Both the position numbers and the translations under genes were made by a program. Of a stretch of DNA of 64,000 nucleotides, positions 46,516-55,781 are shown piece after piece. Location of the stretch: NCBI GenBank assembly GCA_900466475.1, contig UBMI01000018.1:62001-126000 (forward strand). The letters are read 5' to 3'. Each line of letters begins with the position of its first letter. The stretch's first letter is position 1. The notes under the pieces were generated by a model, which saw only the letters and a list, made by a program, of their open reading frames with translations, made no database searches and had not been told where the DNA came from. The DNA is from Hyphomicrobiales bacterium. GTDB lineage: Bacteria > Pseudomonadota > Alphaproteobacteria > Rhizobiales > Rhizobiaceae.

Positions 46516-47091
46516 CTAGCTCTTGTTCGCAGGATTGGGACGGCGGCGGCCAAGCGAAACGACCCTGTCCTTGGCCTCCAGCAATTTGGTCACTTTCGCG
46601 CCTAACGAGAGTAACGTTGCAAGTCTCTCTGTTTCAAGTTGCTTTACGTCTTCGTACCAATGCGTCAGCTGCTCGATCAGCGTGTGCATCTCGCTCATGC
46701 GCTCCTGCGCATGGCGTTCGGCCTCGCTTGCGGGGCGCTGCATGAGAATCTCGCGCAGCACGGAAAGCGTCGGATCGACCTCACGCTTCTTACGCTCTTC
46801 GGCAAGCGTTCGGAGGATGACCCAGATGTCGTCGGGCGTCGTGAAGAAGTCGCGCCGGTCATCCGGCTTGTGGCGTAGCAGCACCAGGTTCCAGGCCTGC
46901 AACTCGCGAAGGCTCATGGAAACATTCGAGCGCGATATACCGAGGGCATCGACGATTTCCTCTGCGCAGAGCGGCGCTGGCGAGACGTAGAGCAGAGCAT
47001 AGATCTGGCCGACTGTACGGTTGATTCCCCAGCGGGAACCCATTTCACCGAAGTGCAGGACGAAGGACTGAACGAGAGGCGGAAGGTTCAT
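46516..47091 (-). CDS. GbsR/MarR family transcriptional regulator (cyd operon)
   Basis: Winged-helix regulator of 191 residues from the ATG at 47091; an upstream start would run into the operator. The HTH is in GINRTVGQIYALLYV then LCAEEIVDALGISRSNVSMSLRELQAWNLV, and the wing is KPDDRRDFFTT. The C-terminal half is helical with coiled-coil character. It directly precedes cydD in the same direction and has a 26-bp palindrome 20 bp upstream. It therefore probably autoregulates itself and cydDCABX. Confidence 0.88.
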   Translation of the reverse strand: MNLPPLVQSFVLHFGEMGSRWGINRTVGQIYALLYVSPAPLCAEEIVDALGISRSNVSMSLRELQAWNLVLLRHKPDDRRDFFTTPDDIWVILRTLAEERKKREVDPTLSVLREILMQRPASEAERHAQERMSEMHTLIEQLTHWYEDVKQLETERLATLLSLGAKVTKLLEAKDRVVSLGRRRPNPANKS

Positions 47092-47110
47092 TGTCGTTTC
47101 CGTTGCGTCT

Positions 47111-47136
47111 GTGATTTCAGAAATTTCTGAAATCAC
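47111..47136. promoter_or_regulatory. Perfect 26-bp palindrome upstream of cyd operon regulator
   Basis: The half-site GTGATTTCAGAAA is followed directly by its reverse complement TTTCTGAAATCAC, 20 bp before the regulator start codon. Next to it lies TATAGTGATT on the minus strand, a possible -10 region. This is an excellent candidate operator for the GbsR/MarR-type dimer encoded immediately downstream. Confidence 0.8.
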
Positions 47137-47275
47137 TATACAGGCTTTCGCGTTTGTGCCGCAATTGGCGAGCTTGACCTGCGTCAATTTGGAAGCATTC
47201 TTCGGTGATCGGCTTCTTCATAGACCGGCGCTGAGCGCCCGGAATTGACTTGAATCAAATCCTGCAAACATAAAA

Positions 47276-47303
47276 CGCCCGGCAGACTGGTGTCTGCCGG
47301 GCG
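47276..47303 (-). terminator. Terminator downstream of hupE/ureJ-like gene
   Basis: CGCCCGGCAGAC-TGGT-GTCTGCCGGGCG, a 12-bp perfect stem. Read leftward it is followed by TTTTATG, so it ends the gene at 47347-47946. Confidence 0.9.
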
Positions 47304-47346
47304 CCAGATGCTGTTTGAATTTGAACTTGTCGGTGAGGCGTAAGCC

Positions 47347-47946
47347 TCAGATGAGGCCAGTCAGGAGGCCGACGCCGGCGATAGCTGCAAGGCCGCCTGT
47401 CGTACGCATGACAAAGACACCCCGCCGTTCGCCGAAGCGAGCGATAAGGAAACCAACGCCGAGCCCGACTGCATGCAGCAGGGCCGTTGCGAACATGAAG
47501 CCTGCGGCATAGGCGACACCACCCGCATTTTCAGGCATTTCGACCCCATGCGCATGGCCGTGGAAGACTGCAAACAGGCCGACAACAGCCATTGCGGCTG
47601 CCGTGGAGGCGCGCATGTTCAGAGCGACGACAGCACCGAGCACGATGACGGAAAGCGCGATGCCGGTTTCAACGAAAGGTACGTTGATACCGGCCATGCC
47701 GAGCGCGCCGCCGAAGGCCATGACAAGCACGAAGGTCGCTGGCACGGCCCAGACGGCGCGGCCGCCAAGCTGGAAGGCGAGCACGCCGACCATGACCATG
47801 GCCAGGATGTGATCGAGGCCGGACACCGGATGGCTGAAACCATGGACAAGGCCTGCCGTCTCGCCGACGCCGGTATGGGCATAGGCAGCTGCCGGAAGCG
47901 CTGCGGCAGCAAGCGCAAGGACGCCGCTCTTGAAGACTGATTTCAT
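47347..47946 (-). CDS. HupE/UreJ family protein
   Basis: Membrane protein of 199 residues with a signal-like N-terminus (1-23, ending AYAHTG). The family His-rich motif HTGVGETAGLVHGFSHPVSGLDHILAMVMVGV is followed by helices, with a second histidine cluster VFHGHAHGVEMPE in the middle. HupE and UreJ are linked to nickel (or cobalt) uptake for hydrogenase and urease. Neither enzyme is encoded here. It stands alone with its own terminator. Confidence 0.9.
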   Translation of the reverse strand: MKSVFKSGVLALAAAALPAAAYAHTGVGETAGLVHGFSHPVSGLDHILAMVMVGVLAFQLGGRAVWAVPATFVLVMAFGGALGMAGINVPFVETGIALSVIVLGAVVALNMRASTAAAMAVVGLFAVFHGHAHGVEMPENAGGVAYAAGFMFATALLHAVGLGVGFLIARFGERRGVFVMRTTGGLAAIAGVGLLTGLI

Positions 47947-48190
47947 GATGGAATTCCCTCTGTTTTATAGATCCTGCGGCCGCCGATCGCTCAGTCCCGG
48001 TTGCAAGTCGCTTCCACAAGCTAATCCAGCGAAATTTCATCGTCAACGGAAAGCAAAAGAATAGGTAGGAATTTCAAGTGCTTATATCGTAGGCAATTGC
48101 CGTTTTGAAAGGCGTCTTCACAAGCGCCCGCCAACGGTACTATCAATCACGTTGCGGCGGTGAGAGCCGTCGCATCTTGAGGAGGATTCC

Positions 48191-49222
48191 ATGACGAATA
48201 CCGAAAAGCCGCTGGCAATCAGTGCGCCGGAACCGCGCACGCTCGACCTGATCTTCAGCGACAAGGCGCGTGTCGAACTCAATGCCAAATATGAGATTGT
48301 CGAGGCCGATGCCGAAAACATCGCCGGCCTCGGAGAGGATATTCTGGGCAAGGCGCGCTACATCATCGGCCAACCGCCGCTTTCGGCGGAAACACTCGGC
48401 CGCATGCCGCAGCTTCGCTCGATCCTCAACGTCGAGAGCAACCTCCTCAATAACATGCCCTATGAGATCCTCTTCCAGCGCGGCATCCACGTGGTGACGA
48501 CCGGGCAGGTTTTTGCAGAGCCCGTGGCGGAGATCGGCCTCGGCTTTGCGTTGAGCCTTGCCCGTGGCATCGTCGACGCCGATGTGGCCTTCCGGGAGGG
48601 CAAGGAACTCTGGGGCGGTGAGGGCAATACAAGCGCGCGGCTGATGGCGGGTTCGGAGATTGGGATTATCGGTTTCGGCGATCTCGGCAAGGCGTTGCGC
48701 CGCGTCCTGTCAGGCTTTCGCGCCAGAATCAGGGTTTTCGATCCCTGGATGCCTCGCTCGATCCTGGAAGAAAATGGCGTAGAGCCAGCCAGCCTGAACG
48801 ACGTGTTGACACAGAGCGATTTCGTCTTCGTGGTTGCCTCCGTCACCAGCGAAAACAGGGGCTTCCTCGGCGCGGATGCTTTCGCCAGCATGCGCAAGGG
48901 TGCGGCCTTCATCTTGCTCAGCCGTGCCGATGTCGTGGATTTCGAAGCGCTGATGGCGGCCGTCGCGTCAGGCCATATCGTGGCGGCAAGCGATGTCTAT
49001 CCTCAGGAACCGCTGCCGCTCGACCATCCCGTCCGCAGCCTCAAAGGCTTCCTCCGCTCGGCCCATCGGGCAGGTGCGCTCGATATCGCCTTTAAGAAGA
49101 TGGGCGACATGGTGCTCGAAGACATGGATCTGATGGATCGTGGCCTGCCGCCGATGCGCTGCAAGCGGGCGGAGCGCGAAACGGTGTCCCGAATGCGCTC
49201 CAAACCCGTGTCGGTCAATTAG
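48191..49222 (+). CDS. D-isomer-specific 2-hydroxyacid dehydrogenase family protein
   Basis: NAD-dependent dehydrogenase of 343 residues with GAGGA upstream of its ATG. The Rossmann loop is GSEIGIIGFGDLGKALRR. The catalytic Arg is in LLSRADVVDFEAL, the Glu in DVYPQEPLP, and the His in FLRSAHRAGAL, so the active site is complete. Relatives include phosphoglycerate dehydrogenase and hydroxypyruvate/glyoxylate reductases. It stands alone, and the 3' end overlaps the Tim44-domain gene by 4 bp tail to tail. The substrate is unknown. Confidence 0.88.
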   Translation: MTNTEKPLAISAPEPRTLDLIFSDKARVELNAKYEIVEADAENIAGLGEDILGKARYIIGQPPLSAETLGRMPQLRSILNVESNLLNNMPYEILFQRGIHVVTTGQVFAEPVAEIGLGFALSLARGIVDADVAFREGKELWGGEGNTSARLMAGSEIGIIGFGDLGKALRRVLSGFRARIRVFDPWMPRSILEENGVEPASLNDVLTQSDFVFVVASVTSENRGFLGADAFASMRKGAAFILLSRADVVDFEALMAAVASGHIVAASDVYPQEPLPLDHPVRSLKGFLRSAHRAGALDIAFKKMGDMVLEDMDLMDRGLPPMRCKRAERETVSRMRSKPVSVN

Positions 49223-50229
49223 GCTGCGCGCTGGCCGGTGCCCTGGATAGCGGCAAGCTTCCAATCGGCGCCGGGCTTGCGCACGAAGGTCCAGACCTCT
49301 GTGCTTTCGCTCGGGCGGCGATCGTCACCCGAGACGACACGGCCGCTCGCGCGCTCGACCATGGCGTCGATCGAGGAATAACGCATCGCGAGTGTTGCAT
49401 ATTCCTGACCGTTCTCACGCCAGGCTTCGGCAATATCGCCCTGCAGAAGCTTCACGTCGGAGACCTGGTTGCGCACGCCATTGGTGGCGTTCTCGCCAAG
49501 CTCTTCGGCAAGATAGGACATGGCTTCCGGTGTCGTCAGACGGCGCAGCGCGGCGTAGTCTTCTGCGCCATAAGCGGTCTGAACCTTTGTCAGCAATTCC
49601 TCGAATTGGTCGAGGTCCGCCTGGGCAAGGCCGATCTCATCGCTCGGGCGGGCATTGCGCTGCTGGCTGCCGGAACCCGAGCCGATCGCTGGAATATGGA
49701 AGGACGAACCGCCATTGGCCGGCGTCATGTTATGGGCCTGCGGTCCACCATAGCTCTTGCCGCCTGTTCCATACGAGGGTTGGCGGCGATTGGCGAAGAA
49801 ACGCATGGCGAGCGTAATCGCTCCGAAGATCAGCGCGATCTGCAAGAGCATGCCAAGGAAACCGAAGCCGCCACCGAAACCATGGCCGAGCAGCATGCCG
49901 AGAAGGCCGCCGGCAATCAGGCCACCGATCATCGAACGACCGAAGCCGTTGAAGAGGCCGGGGCGCTGCTGAGCATAACCGGGCTGCTGGGTGCCGTAAG
50001 GCGCAGTCGTCTGCGGGCGCGGCGTCATCGAGCGTTCGATGGGCGCGGCCGGGGCCGGGGCAGTCTGTGTGATCGGAGGCGCGTTGAAGGTGCGCGTGCC
50101 ACGGCTTCCGAATCCGCCAAAGCCGCCGGCGCGGCGCGCATCGGCGTCTCCGATCGAAGCAAAGACGGTGGCGCTCGCAAGTACAGCGATAGCCGCAATC
50201 CTGGCAAAACGCGAAACGGCACTGGGCAT
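49219..50229 (-). CDS. Tim44 domain-containing protein
   Basis: Protein of 336 residues with a signal peptide (1-32, ending DADARR), a Gly/Pro-rich linker, a hydrophobic Gly-rich stretch (about 100-145, IGGLIAGGLLGMLLGHGFGG and onward) and a C-terminal Tim44-like domain (about 200-336; DLDQFEELLTKVQTAYGAEDYAALRRLTTPEAM, TEVWTFVRKPGADWKLAAIQ). The architecture is widespread in rhizobia. Its role is thought to be in the envelope but is not established. Confidence 0.86.
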   Translation of the reverse strand: MPSAVSRFARIAAIAVLASATVFASIGDADARRAGGFGGFGSRGTRTFNAPPITQTAPAPAAPIERSMTPRPQTTAPYGTQQPGYAQQRPGLFNGFGRSMIGGLIAGGLLGMLLGHGFGGGFGFLGMLLQIALIFGAITLAMRFFANRRQPSYGTGGKSYGGPQAHNMTPANGGSSFHIPAIGSGSGSQQRNARPSDEIGLAQADLDQFEELLTKVQTAYGAEDYAALRRLTTPEAMSYLAEELGENATNGVRNQVSDVKLLQGDIAEAWRENGQEYATLAMRYSSIDAMVERASGRVVSGDDRRPSESTEVWTFVRKPGADWKLAAIQGTGQRAA

Positions 50230-50309
50230 TCTTCATCTCCTATCATGCGCTGAATGGCATGCTCGGAGATAATATAGGTATTCTTTCTGTCCTGTGAAGT
50301 TGTGGGATG

Positions 50310-50768
50310 CTACTGACAGACGTCGACCCATTCTGCGCGGGTGATTTCCACCAGTCGTTCGGTCGGAATATGCACGGCGGAATTGGTCGAACCGGCGGCC
50401 GGAACGACCTCGCCGAACTGCTTCAGCGATACGTCGCAATAGATCGGCAGCGGTGCAGGCAGGCCAAAGGGGCAGACACCGCCGACCGGGTGGCTCGTCA
50501 CTGCCAGCACCTCTTCGGCATCGAGCATGCGCCCCTTTCCACCGAACGTGTCCTTGAACTTCCTGTTGTCGAGACGCGCGGTACCGCTTGCCACGATCAG
50601 CATGGTGCGGTCGCCCACACGAAGGCAGATCGTCTTGGCGATCTGCGCAGGCTCGACGCCATGCGCTTCGGCAGCGAGAGTGACTGTCGACGAACTGCCG
50701 ACCGTTTCGACGATGGCGATATCGGGGGCATTGGCGGCGAAGAAGGCGCGAACGGATTCAAGGCTCAT
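50310..50768 (-). CDS. YbaK/EbsC (prolyl-tRNA deacylase) family protein
   Basis: Protein of 152 residues starting at MSLESVRAFFAANAPDI (50768). The YbaK fold is recognised by AQIAKTICLRVGDRTMLIVASGTARLDNRKFKDTF with the conserved Lys, and by SHPVGGVCPFGLP with the GGVxPFG motif. Family members remove mischarged amino acids from tRNA in trans. A start 25 codons earlier is possible but adds an unrelated basic N-terminus. It is divergent from the LacI gene at 50990. Confidence 0.88.
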   Translation of the reverse strand: MSLESVRAFFAANAPDIAIVETVGSSSTVTLAAEAHGVEPAQIAKTICLRVGDRTMLIVASGTARLDNRKFKDTFGGKGRMLDAEEVLAVTSHPVGGVCPFGLPAPLPIYCDVSLKQFGEVVPAAGSTNSAVHIPTERLVEITRAEWVDVCQ

Positions 50769-50989
50769 AGGATAGGATACTTCTGGATCGACAATCGACA
50801 GGGAGGCCGCGAAGCGGCGGTGAATTCCGCACTTGCGGGCCAACTTAATATTTAAATTTTAGAGAATTCAATTGCTTAGTTGCCGCAATATCGTTTTCGG
50901 TCGTCCTTTTGAGTGGCGCGGATTGTTCCGAAATTCTAAGTCATGGATATTGCTGGAAAAATTGGCAGCTGCGCAATAGGGACTCCAGA

Positions 50990-51991
50990 GTGAGCAAGCC
51001 GAATTATCGCGATATCGCCCGCCAGGCGGGCGTGGGAACCGCGACCGTCGAGCGCGTGCTCAACGGGCGCGGTGGTGTGCGGCCCGAACTCGTCGAGAAG
51101 GTGATCATTGCCGCGCGCAGCCTGGACTACCCACGAACACTCCCCGATACGCATCGCGGCCTTTTGCGCATCGAAGTGCTGATGGTTCGCCCTGAGACCA
51201 CATTCTATCAGCGGCTCTCCAAGGCATTCGAGAGGATCGCGGCGACGCTCGATCCTCTCGTCGTCGTACATCGCAGCTTCACCGAGGAAATGAAGCCCGA
51301 GGAGATCGCCAGGCGCATTTTGTCGACCGACCTGCCGCGCGCGGGCCTCATCCTCGCGGTGCCGAGCAACCCTGTCATCAAGGCGGCGGTGGACAAGGTT
51401 GTCGCCCAAGGGTTGCCTGTGGTTCATGTCGTGACCCGCGCTTCCGATCGCTCGGGCGAATTCGTCGCCATCGACAACTATGCTGCCGGACGCACTGCAG
51501 CACTCTTCATCGGTCGAATGGCCCGCCGGCAGGGCTCTGTCGTGGCGATCTGCCATCCGATCTATCAGGTCCATCGCGATCGTATCCGGGGATTTTCCGA
51601 ATATTTTCTGGAGCATGCCGGTGCCAGCAGCTTCCAGTGGCTGGGCTTCGGTCTTGATGAAGAGCATATCAGCGCCGAGCTTCTCGCGTCAGCTCTGAAG
51701 ACCTATCCGGACTTGGCCGGTCTTTATAATGCCGGCGGCGCCAATTCCGCTCTCATTGATGTGCTTCGACGCCAAGCCGCCAAGCGCGATATCTTTTTCG
51801 TCGGCCACGAACTGACGGACTACACCCGCAAGGCACTTCAGGATGGCATCATGGATGTGGTTCTCGATCAGGCGCCGGAAGCGCAAGCCAGGCGATCGCT
51901 TGATCTCATCCTGCGCCGCATTGGCCTGACCGATATCGAGCCGGATCAGGCACCCATCCGTTTCATCACCATCACTAAGGAAGCGCTTTGA
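50990..51991 (+). CDS. LacI family transcriptional regulator
   Basis: Repressor of 333 residues from the GTG at 50990 (AGGGACT upstream), which places the helix-turn-helix YRDIARQAGVGTATVERVLNGRGG at the N-terminus as in all LacI proteins. The rest is a type I periplasmic-binding domain (LRIEVLMVRPETTFYQRLSKAFERIA onward). It precedes the moc-like operon by 167 bp in the same direction, so it is the likely regulator of that operon. Its ligand may be a sugar or cyclitol. Confidence 0.9.
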   Translation: MSKPNYRDIARQAGVGTATVERVLNGRGGVRPELVEKVIIAARSLDYPRTLPDTHRGLLRIEVLMVRPETTFYQRLSKAFERIAATLDPLVVVHRSFTEEMKPEEIARRILSTDLPRAGLILAVPSNPVIKAAVDKVVAQGLPVVHVVTRASDRSGEFVAIDNYAAGRTAALFIGRMARRQGSVVAICHPIYQVHRDRIRGFSEYFLEHAGASSFQWLGFGLDEEHISAELLASALKTYPDLAGLYNAGGANSALIDVLRRQAAKRDIFFVGHELTDYTRKALQDGIMDVVLDQAPEAQARRSLDLILRRIGLTDIEPDQAPIRFITITKEAL

Positions 51992-52016
51992 TCTGATTTG
52001 ATCAAGAATGGCTTCG

Positions 52017-52065
52017 GCTCCGACGCGCTCCCCTGTTACTTTTGCGTCAGGGGGAGAGCCGGAGC
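52017..52065 (+). terminator. Two-part stem-loop between LacI gene and moc-like operon
   Basis: GCTCCG...CTCCCCTG pairs with CAGGGGGAG...CGGAGC around a 12-nt loop. There is no U-tract, so it may be a leader structure or weak terminator between the regulator and the structural genes. Confidence 0.4.
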
Positions 52066-52158
52066 GTCGCGAGGAGCGACACCGGACAGGGCGCAGAAGG
52101 CGCTCTCCTTCATCAGATCTGCGCGGACCGATATCGGATCCACCTGAAGGAGAGTGCA

Positions 52159-53193
52159 ATGGACGATCTGAAATTCGGCACGCGCAACAAGCGCGGCGAC
52201 TGGGCGCCGAACCAGCCGGTCGAGACCGCGCCGTTATTTGCGTTTCCGCCGCGGCTGATGGCCATCGTGAAATGGCTGCCGCATTATTTCTTTCCGTGGA
52301 ATGCGATTTTCGCCGCTTCGGCCGTTGCCTATTGGGCCTGGGTCATTCCGCCCGTCGAAACAATGCGGACGCCGGGCATTGGCTGGATTGCTTGGCTATA
52401 TGCCGTCAATGCGGTCTGCGTACTCCTGTTCTACGGCGCATTCGAGCTGCATCTCTATGTGCTGAAGCGGCAGGAAAGCCGCTTCAAGTACAATGGCAAA
52501 TTTCCCTCCGAGCAGAAGAACAAGGCCTTCTGGTTCGAAAGCCAGAACCTCGACAATATATTGCGCACGTTTCTGTCGGGGGTAGCGATCTGGACGGCGA
52601 TCGAAGCAGGCATGTTATGGGCCTATGCCAATGGTTATGCGCCGTGGCTGAGCTTTGCCGAACATCCCTGGACGCTGGCATTGGTCGCGCTGGCGGTGCC
52701 GATCATTCACGAGTTCCATTTCTTCTGCATCCACCGGCTCATTCACACGCCCTTCCTCTATAAGTGGGTGCATTCGGTTCATCATAACTCTGTCAATCCG
52801 TCGCCCTGGTCGTCGCTATCCATGCATCCGGTCGAACATCTGCTCTATCTCGGAACGGCCTTCTACCACCTGATCCTGCCGTCCAATCCGATCCTGATGC
52901 TCTACCAGCTGCACTATGCGGGCTTCGGCGCCATCCCCGGCCATGTCGGCTTCGACAAGGTCGAGGTCGGCGAGGACACGCTGGTCGATAGCCACGCCTA
53001 TGCGCATTACCTGCATCACAAATATTTCGAGGTGAATTATGGCGATGCATTGATCCCGCTCGATAAGTGGTTCGGCACCTGGCACGACGGTTCGTCCGAA
53101 GGCGAAGCGCGCATGCAGGAGCGTTACCGCCGCCGCAAGGAAAGGCTCGCCGCCCGCAAGGCTGGCATGCAAGTGAAGGGAGCAGCCGAATGA
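52159..53193 (+). CDS. Sterol desaturase/fatty acid hydroxylase family di-iron enzyme (MocD-position hydroxylase)
   Basis: Integral membrane di-iron oxygenase of 344 residues; the ATG at 52159 follows AAGGAGAG. Four or more helices precede the three histidine boxes: HEFHFFCIHRLIH, HSVHHNS and HYLHHKYFEVNYG. The family hydroxylates or desaturates using O2 and electrons from a ferredoxin or cytochrome b5. The next gene overlaps it (ATGA) and encodes a Rieske ferredoxin, and a ferredoxin reductase follows, so a full three-component oxygenase is encoded. The order resembles mocD-mocE-mocF of rhizopine degradation, in which 3-O-methyl-scyllo-inosamine is demethylated; whether this protein is a true MocD ortholog is not certain. 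Confidence 0.87.
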   Translation: MDDLKFGTRNKRGDWAPNQPVETAPLFAFPPRLMAIVKWLPHYFFPWNAIFAASAVAYWAWVIPPVETMRTPGIGWIAWLYAVNAVCVLLFYGAFELHLYVLKRQESRFKYNGKFPSEQKNKAFWFESQNLDNILRTFLSGVAIWTAIEAGMLWAYANGYAPWLSFAEHPWTLALVALAVPIIHEFHFFCIHRLIHTPFLYKWVHSVHHNSVNPSPWSSLSMHPVEHLLYLGTAFYHLILPSNPILMLYQLHYAGFGAIPGHVGFDKVEVGEDTLVDSHAYAHYLHHKYFEVNYGDALIPLDKWFGTWHDGSSEGEARMQERYRRRKERLAARKAGMQVKGAAE

Positions 53194-53501
53194 GCTGGAT
53201 CACTGCCTGTAAACTCGAAGACATCGAACAGGAAGGCGCTATGCGTTTCGATCACGGCAGCCGCACCTATGCGATCTATCGCGGTCCCGATGACAGCGTC
53301 TATTGCACTGCCGGACTCTGCACCCACGAGGCCATCCATCTCGCCGAAGGTCTGGTCATGGATTTCGAAGTGGAATGTCCCAAACATTCCGGCGCCTTCG
53401 ACTATCGCACTGGCGAGGCGCTGCGGCTTCCGGCCTGCGAGAATTTGAAGACCTATCCCGCCGAGGTGATCGACGGGGAGGTGCGCGTGGCTCTCGCCTG
53501 A
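53190..53501 (+). CDS. MocE family 2Fe-2S (Rieske-type) ferredoxin
   Basis: Small electron carrier of 103 residues starting at the ATG that overlaps the hydroxylase stop. The Rieske cluster ligands are CTHEAIHLAEG (Cys-x-His) and VECPKHSGAFDYRTG (Cys-x2-His). It should pass electrons from the FAD reductase at 54576 to the di-iron hydroxylase. The MocE family is named from rhizopine catabolism in rhizobia. A periplasmic binding-protein gene separates it from the reductase gene. Confidence 0.9.
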   Translation: MSWITACKLEDIEQEGAMRFDHGSRTYAIYRGPDDSVYCTAGLCTHEAIHLAEGLVMDFEVECPKHSGAFDYRTGEALRLPACENLKTYPAEVIDGEVRVALA

Positions 53502-53572
53502 GCCTGCATCTTTTGCAGGCCTGAGTGGCCTCCGGAATGCGTGGGGTGGCCCGGCACCCATGGGAGGAAATC

Positions 53573-54517
53573 ATGAAGTCATTTTGTGTGGCGACCATCC
53601 TGGTCGCCCTGACGGCAAGTGCTGCCTCGGCCGAGACCATCGGCGTGTCGATGCAGAGCTTCGACAACAACTTTCAGACGTTGCTGCGAGAAGGTCTGAG
53701 CGCAAGGGCATCTGAAGTGGGTGGCGTCACCCTGCAGATCGAGGACGCTCAGACCGATGTCTCCAAGCAGCTCAATCAGGTGAACAATTTCATCGCTGCA
53801 GGCGTCGATGCGATCATCGTGACACTTGCGGATACATCCGCAGCGCCTGGCATCAGCGCGGCGGCCGAGAAGGCTGGTATTCCTCTCGTCTATCTCAACC
53901 TTGAGCCGGGAAATCTCGCTCAGCTACCCCAAAAGCAGGCCTATGTCGGCTCCAAGGAAACCGACTCCGGGCGTCTCGGTGCGGAAGCCGCCTGTCAGAT
54001 CCTGAAGAAGAATGGCAAGGCAAGCAGTGCCCAGGCCTATATCCTGATGGGAGATCTCGCACATCAGGCCTCGCGCGATCGCACATCGTCCGTCAAGGAA
54101 ACGCTTGCGGCGAGCGACTGCAAAGACGTGAGCATCGCCGACGAGCAATCGGCAGCGTGGACGCGCACGAACGCCATGGATCTGACGACCAACTGGATCA
54201 CCGCCGGCCGGCCGATCGACGCGGTCTTTGCCAATAACGACGAAATGGCAATCGGTGCGATCCAGGCACTCAAGGCCACCGGCGTCTCGATGGACAGCGT
54301 CGTGGTCGTCGGCATCGATGCGACGCAGGATGCCCTTGTTGCGATGGCCGCGGGCGATCTGGACGTGACGGTATTCCAGAACGCCAAGGGACAGTCGGCG
54401 AGCGCCATCGATGCAGCCGTTGCGCTCGCTCAAGGAAAGGGCATTGAAAAGGAGGTCTGGGTTCCTTTCGAACTGGTCACTCCCGAAAACATGGACCAAT
54501 ACCGGCAAAAGAACTGA
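53573..54517 (+). CDS. Sugar ABC transporter substrate-binding protein (MocB/ribose-binding type)
   Basis: Periplasmic binding protein of 314 residues, ATG at 53573 after GGGAGGAAA. Residues 1-20 are a signal peptide (ending SAASAET). Type I fold features are IGVSMQSFDNNFQTLLREGL, GVDAIIVTLADTSAAPGISAAAEKAGIPLVYLN and DAVFANNDEMAIGAIQALKATG. It resembles ribose- and inositol-type binding proteins and the rhizopine-binding MocB. No permease or ATPase gene accompanies it, so it must either share a transporter encoded elsewhere or act as a sensor. Confidence 0.9.
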   Translation: MKSFCVATILVALTASAASAETIGVSMQSFDNNFQTLLREGLSARASEVGGVTLQIEDAQTDVSKQLNQVNNFIAAGVDAIIVTLADTSAAPGISAAAEKAGIPLVYLNLEPGNLAQLPQKQAYVGSKETDSGRLGAEAACQILKKNGKASSAQAYILMGDLAHQASRDRTSSVKETLAASDCKDVSIADEQSAAWTRTNAMDLTTNWITAGRPIDAVFANNDEMAIGAIQALKATGVSMDSVVVVGIDATQDALVAMAAGDLDVTVFQNAKGQSASAIDAAVALAQGKGIEKEVWVPFELVTPENMDQYRQKN

Positions 54518-54575
54518 TCCTCCCCGGCCGGCGTCTATTCCTCACGAGCGCCGGCCTCCTTTCATGGAGAGCTTT

Positions 54576-55781
54576 ATGAGCGGCATTGTCATCATCGGCG
54601 CAGGAGAATGCGGAACACGCGCGGCGTTCGCCCTGCGCGAGACCGGATATTCCGGATCAATAGCCCTGCTTGGTGCCGAGCCGCATCTGCCTTACGAACG
54701 GCCGCCCTTGTCGAAACCGATGGATGGCGCCGTCCAGATGAAGCTGATCTGCGCGGAAGATGCGCTAGCTTCAGCCCAGATCGAATATCTCCGGGGCGTG
54801 TCGGTCTCGGAATTGGATGCCGATGCTGCTGCAGTCACCTTGGACAACGGGCAGGTCCTGGCCTATGAAAAGCTGCTGCTCGCCACCGGCGCGCGCCCAA
54901 GAAGGCTTGGCTGTCCGGGTGCCGGGCGTGCGCTCGATTTTCGCACTCATGCCGATGCCGAAGCAATATTCTCCAAAGCGGGGATCACGCGTAGCGTTGC
55001 CATTATCGGCGGCGGCCTGATCGGCATGGAGCTCGCCTCCGTCCTTCGCGGAAAAGATATCGCGGTCAGCGTCATCGAAGCGGCACCCAAGCCGCTGGGA
55101 CGCGCGGTCCCGCCGCGCTTTGCCGACAAGCTTCATGCCAGGCACAGCTCGGAAGGCGTCATTTTCCACCTCGGCCGGGGCGTTGTCGCCATCGCTGACG
55201 ATGGCGTTCTGCTGAGTGATGGAAGCCTGGTGCGCGCCGATCTGGTCGTCAGTGCCATCGGTGTGACGCCGGAAGTCACGCTCGCTGAGAAAGCTGGGCT
55301 GGCGACCGGGAACGGTATTCTGACCGATCGCCATCTTCACACCAGCGCACCTGATATTTTTGCGGCGGGCGATTGTGCGGCGGTGAGCCAGCAAAGCGGA
55401 ATTCATACCCGGTTCGAGAGCTGGCGGAGTGCAAGAGCGCAGGCAGAGACAGCTGCGCGCAACATGATCGGTGTCGCTGAGCCTTTTACCGCGATCCCCT
55501 GGTTCTGGTCCGATCAGTATGACCTCGGCCTGCAGGTGGTGGGGCTGCCGCAGCCGACGCACGAGCGCGTGATCCGTTCGCTCGGCGATAACGAGCTTGA
55601 ATTCTATCTGGACGATGGGCGCCTTGTGGCCGCAGCCGGCCTCGGTATCGGCAATTCCCTGGCCAGGGATATCAAGCTCGCAGAGATGCTGATTGCAGCC
55701 GGTATCCATCCTGATCCGGCCGCACTTGCCGATCCCGACCTGAACCTAAAGGCCCTTCTGAAAAGGGAGAAGGCCGCGTGA
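54576..55781 (+). CDS. FAD-dependent ferredoxin reductase (MocF-like)
   Basis: Reductase of 401 residues from the ATG at 54576 (GGAGAGC upstream). The FAD loop is VIIGAGECGTRAAFALRE, the NAD loop AIIGGGLIGMELASVLRG, and the second FAD motif TSAPDIFAAGDCA. This is the layout of oxygenase-coupled ferredoxin reductases. It would reduce the MocE-type ferredoxin with NADH. The stop overlaps the next gene's start (GTGATG, 4 bp). Confidence 0.9.
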   Translation: MSGIVIIGAGECGTRAAFALRETGYSGSIALLGAEPHLPYERPPLSKPMDGAVQMKLICAEDALASAQIEYLRGVSVSELDADAAAVTLDNGQVLAYEKLLLATGARPRRLGCPGAGRALDFRTHADAEAIFSKAGITRSVAIIGGGLIGMELASVLRGKDIAVSVIEAAPKPLGRAVPPRFADKLHARHSSEGVIFHLGRGVVAIADDGVLLSDGSLVRADLVVSAIGVTPEVTLAEKAGLATGNGILTDRHLHTSAPDIFAAGDCAAVSQQSGIHTRFESWRSARAQAETAARNMIGVAEPFTAIPWFWSDQYDLGLQVVGLPQPTHERVIRSLGDNELEFYLDDGRLVAAAGLGIGNSLARDIKLAEMLIAAGIHPDPAALADPDLNLKALLKREKAA

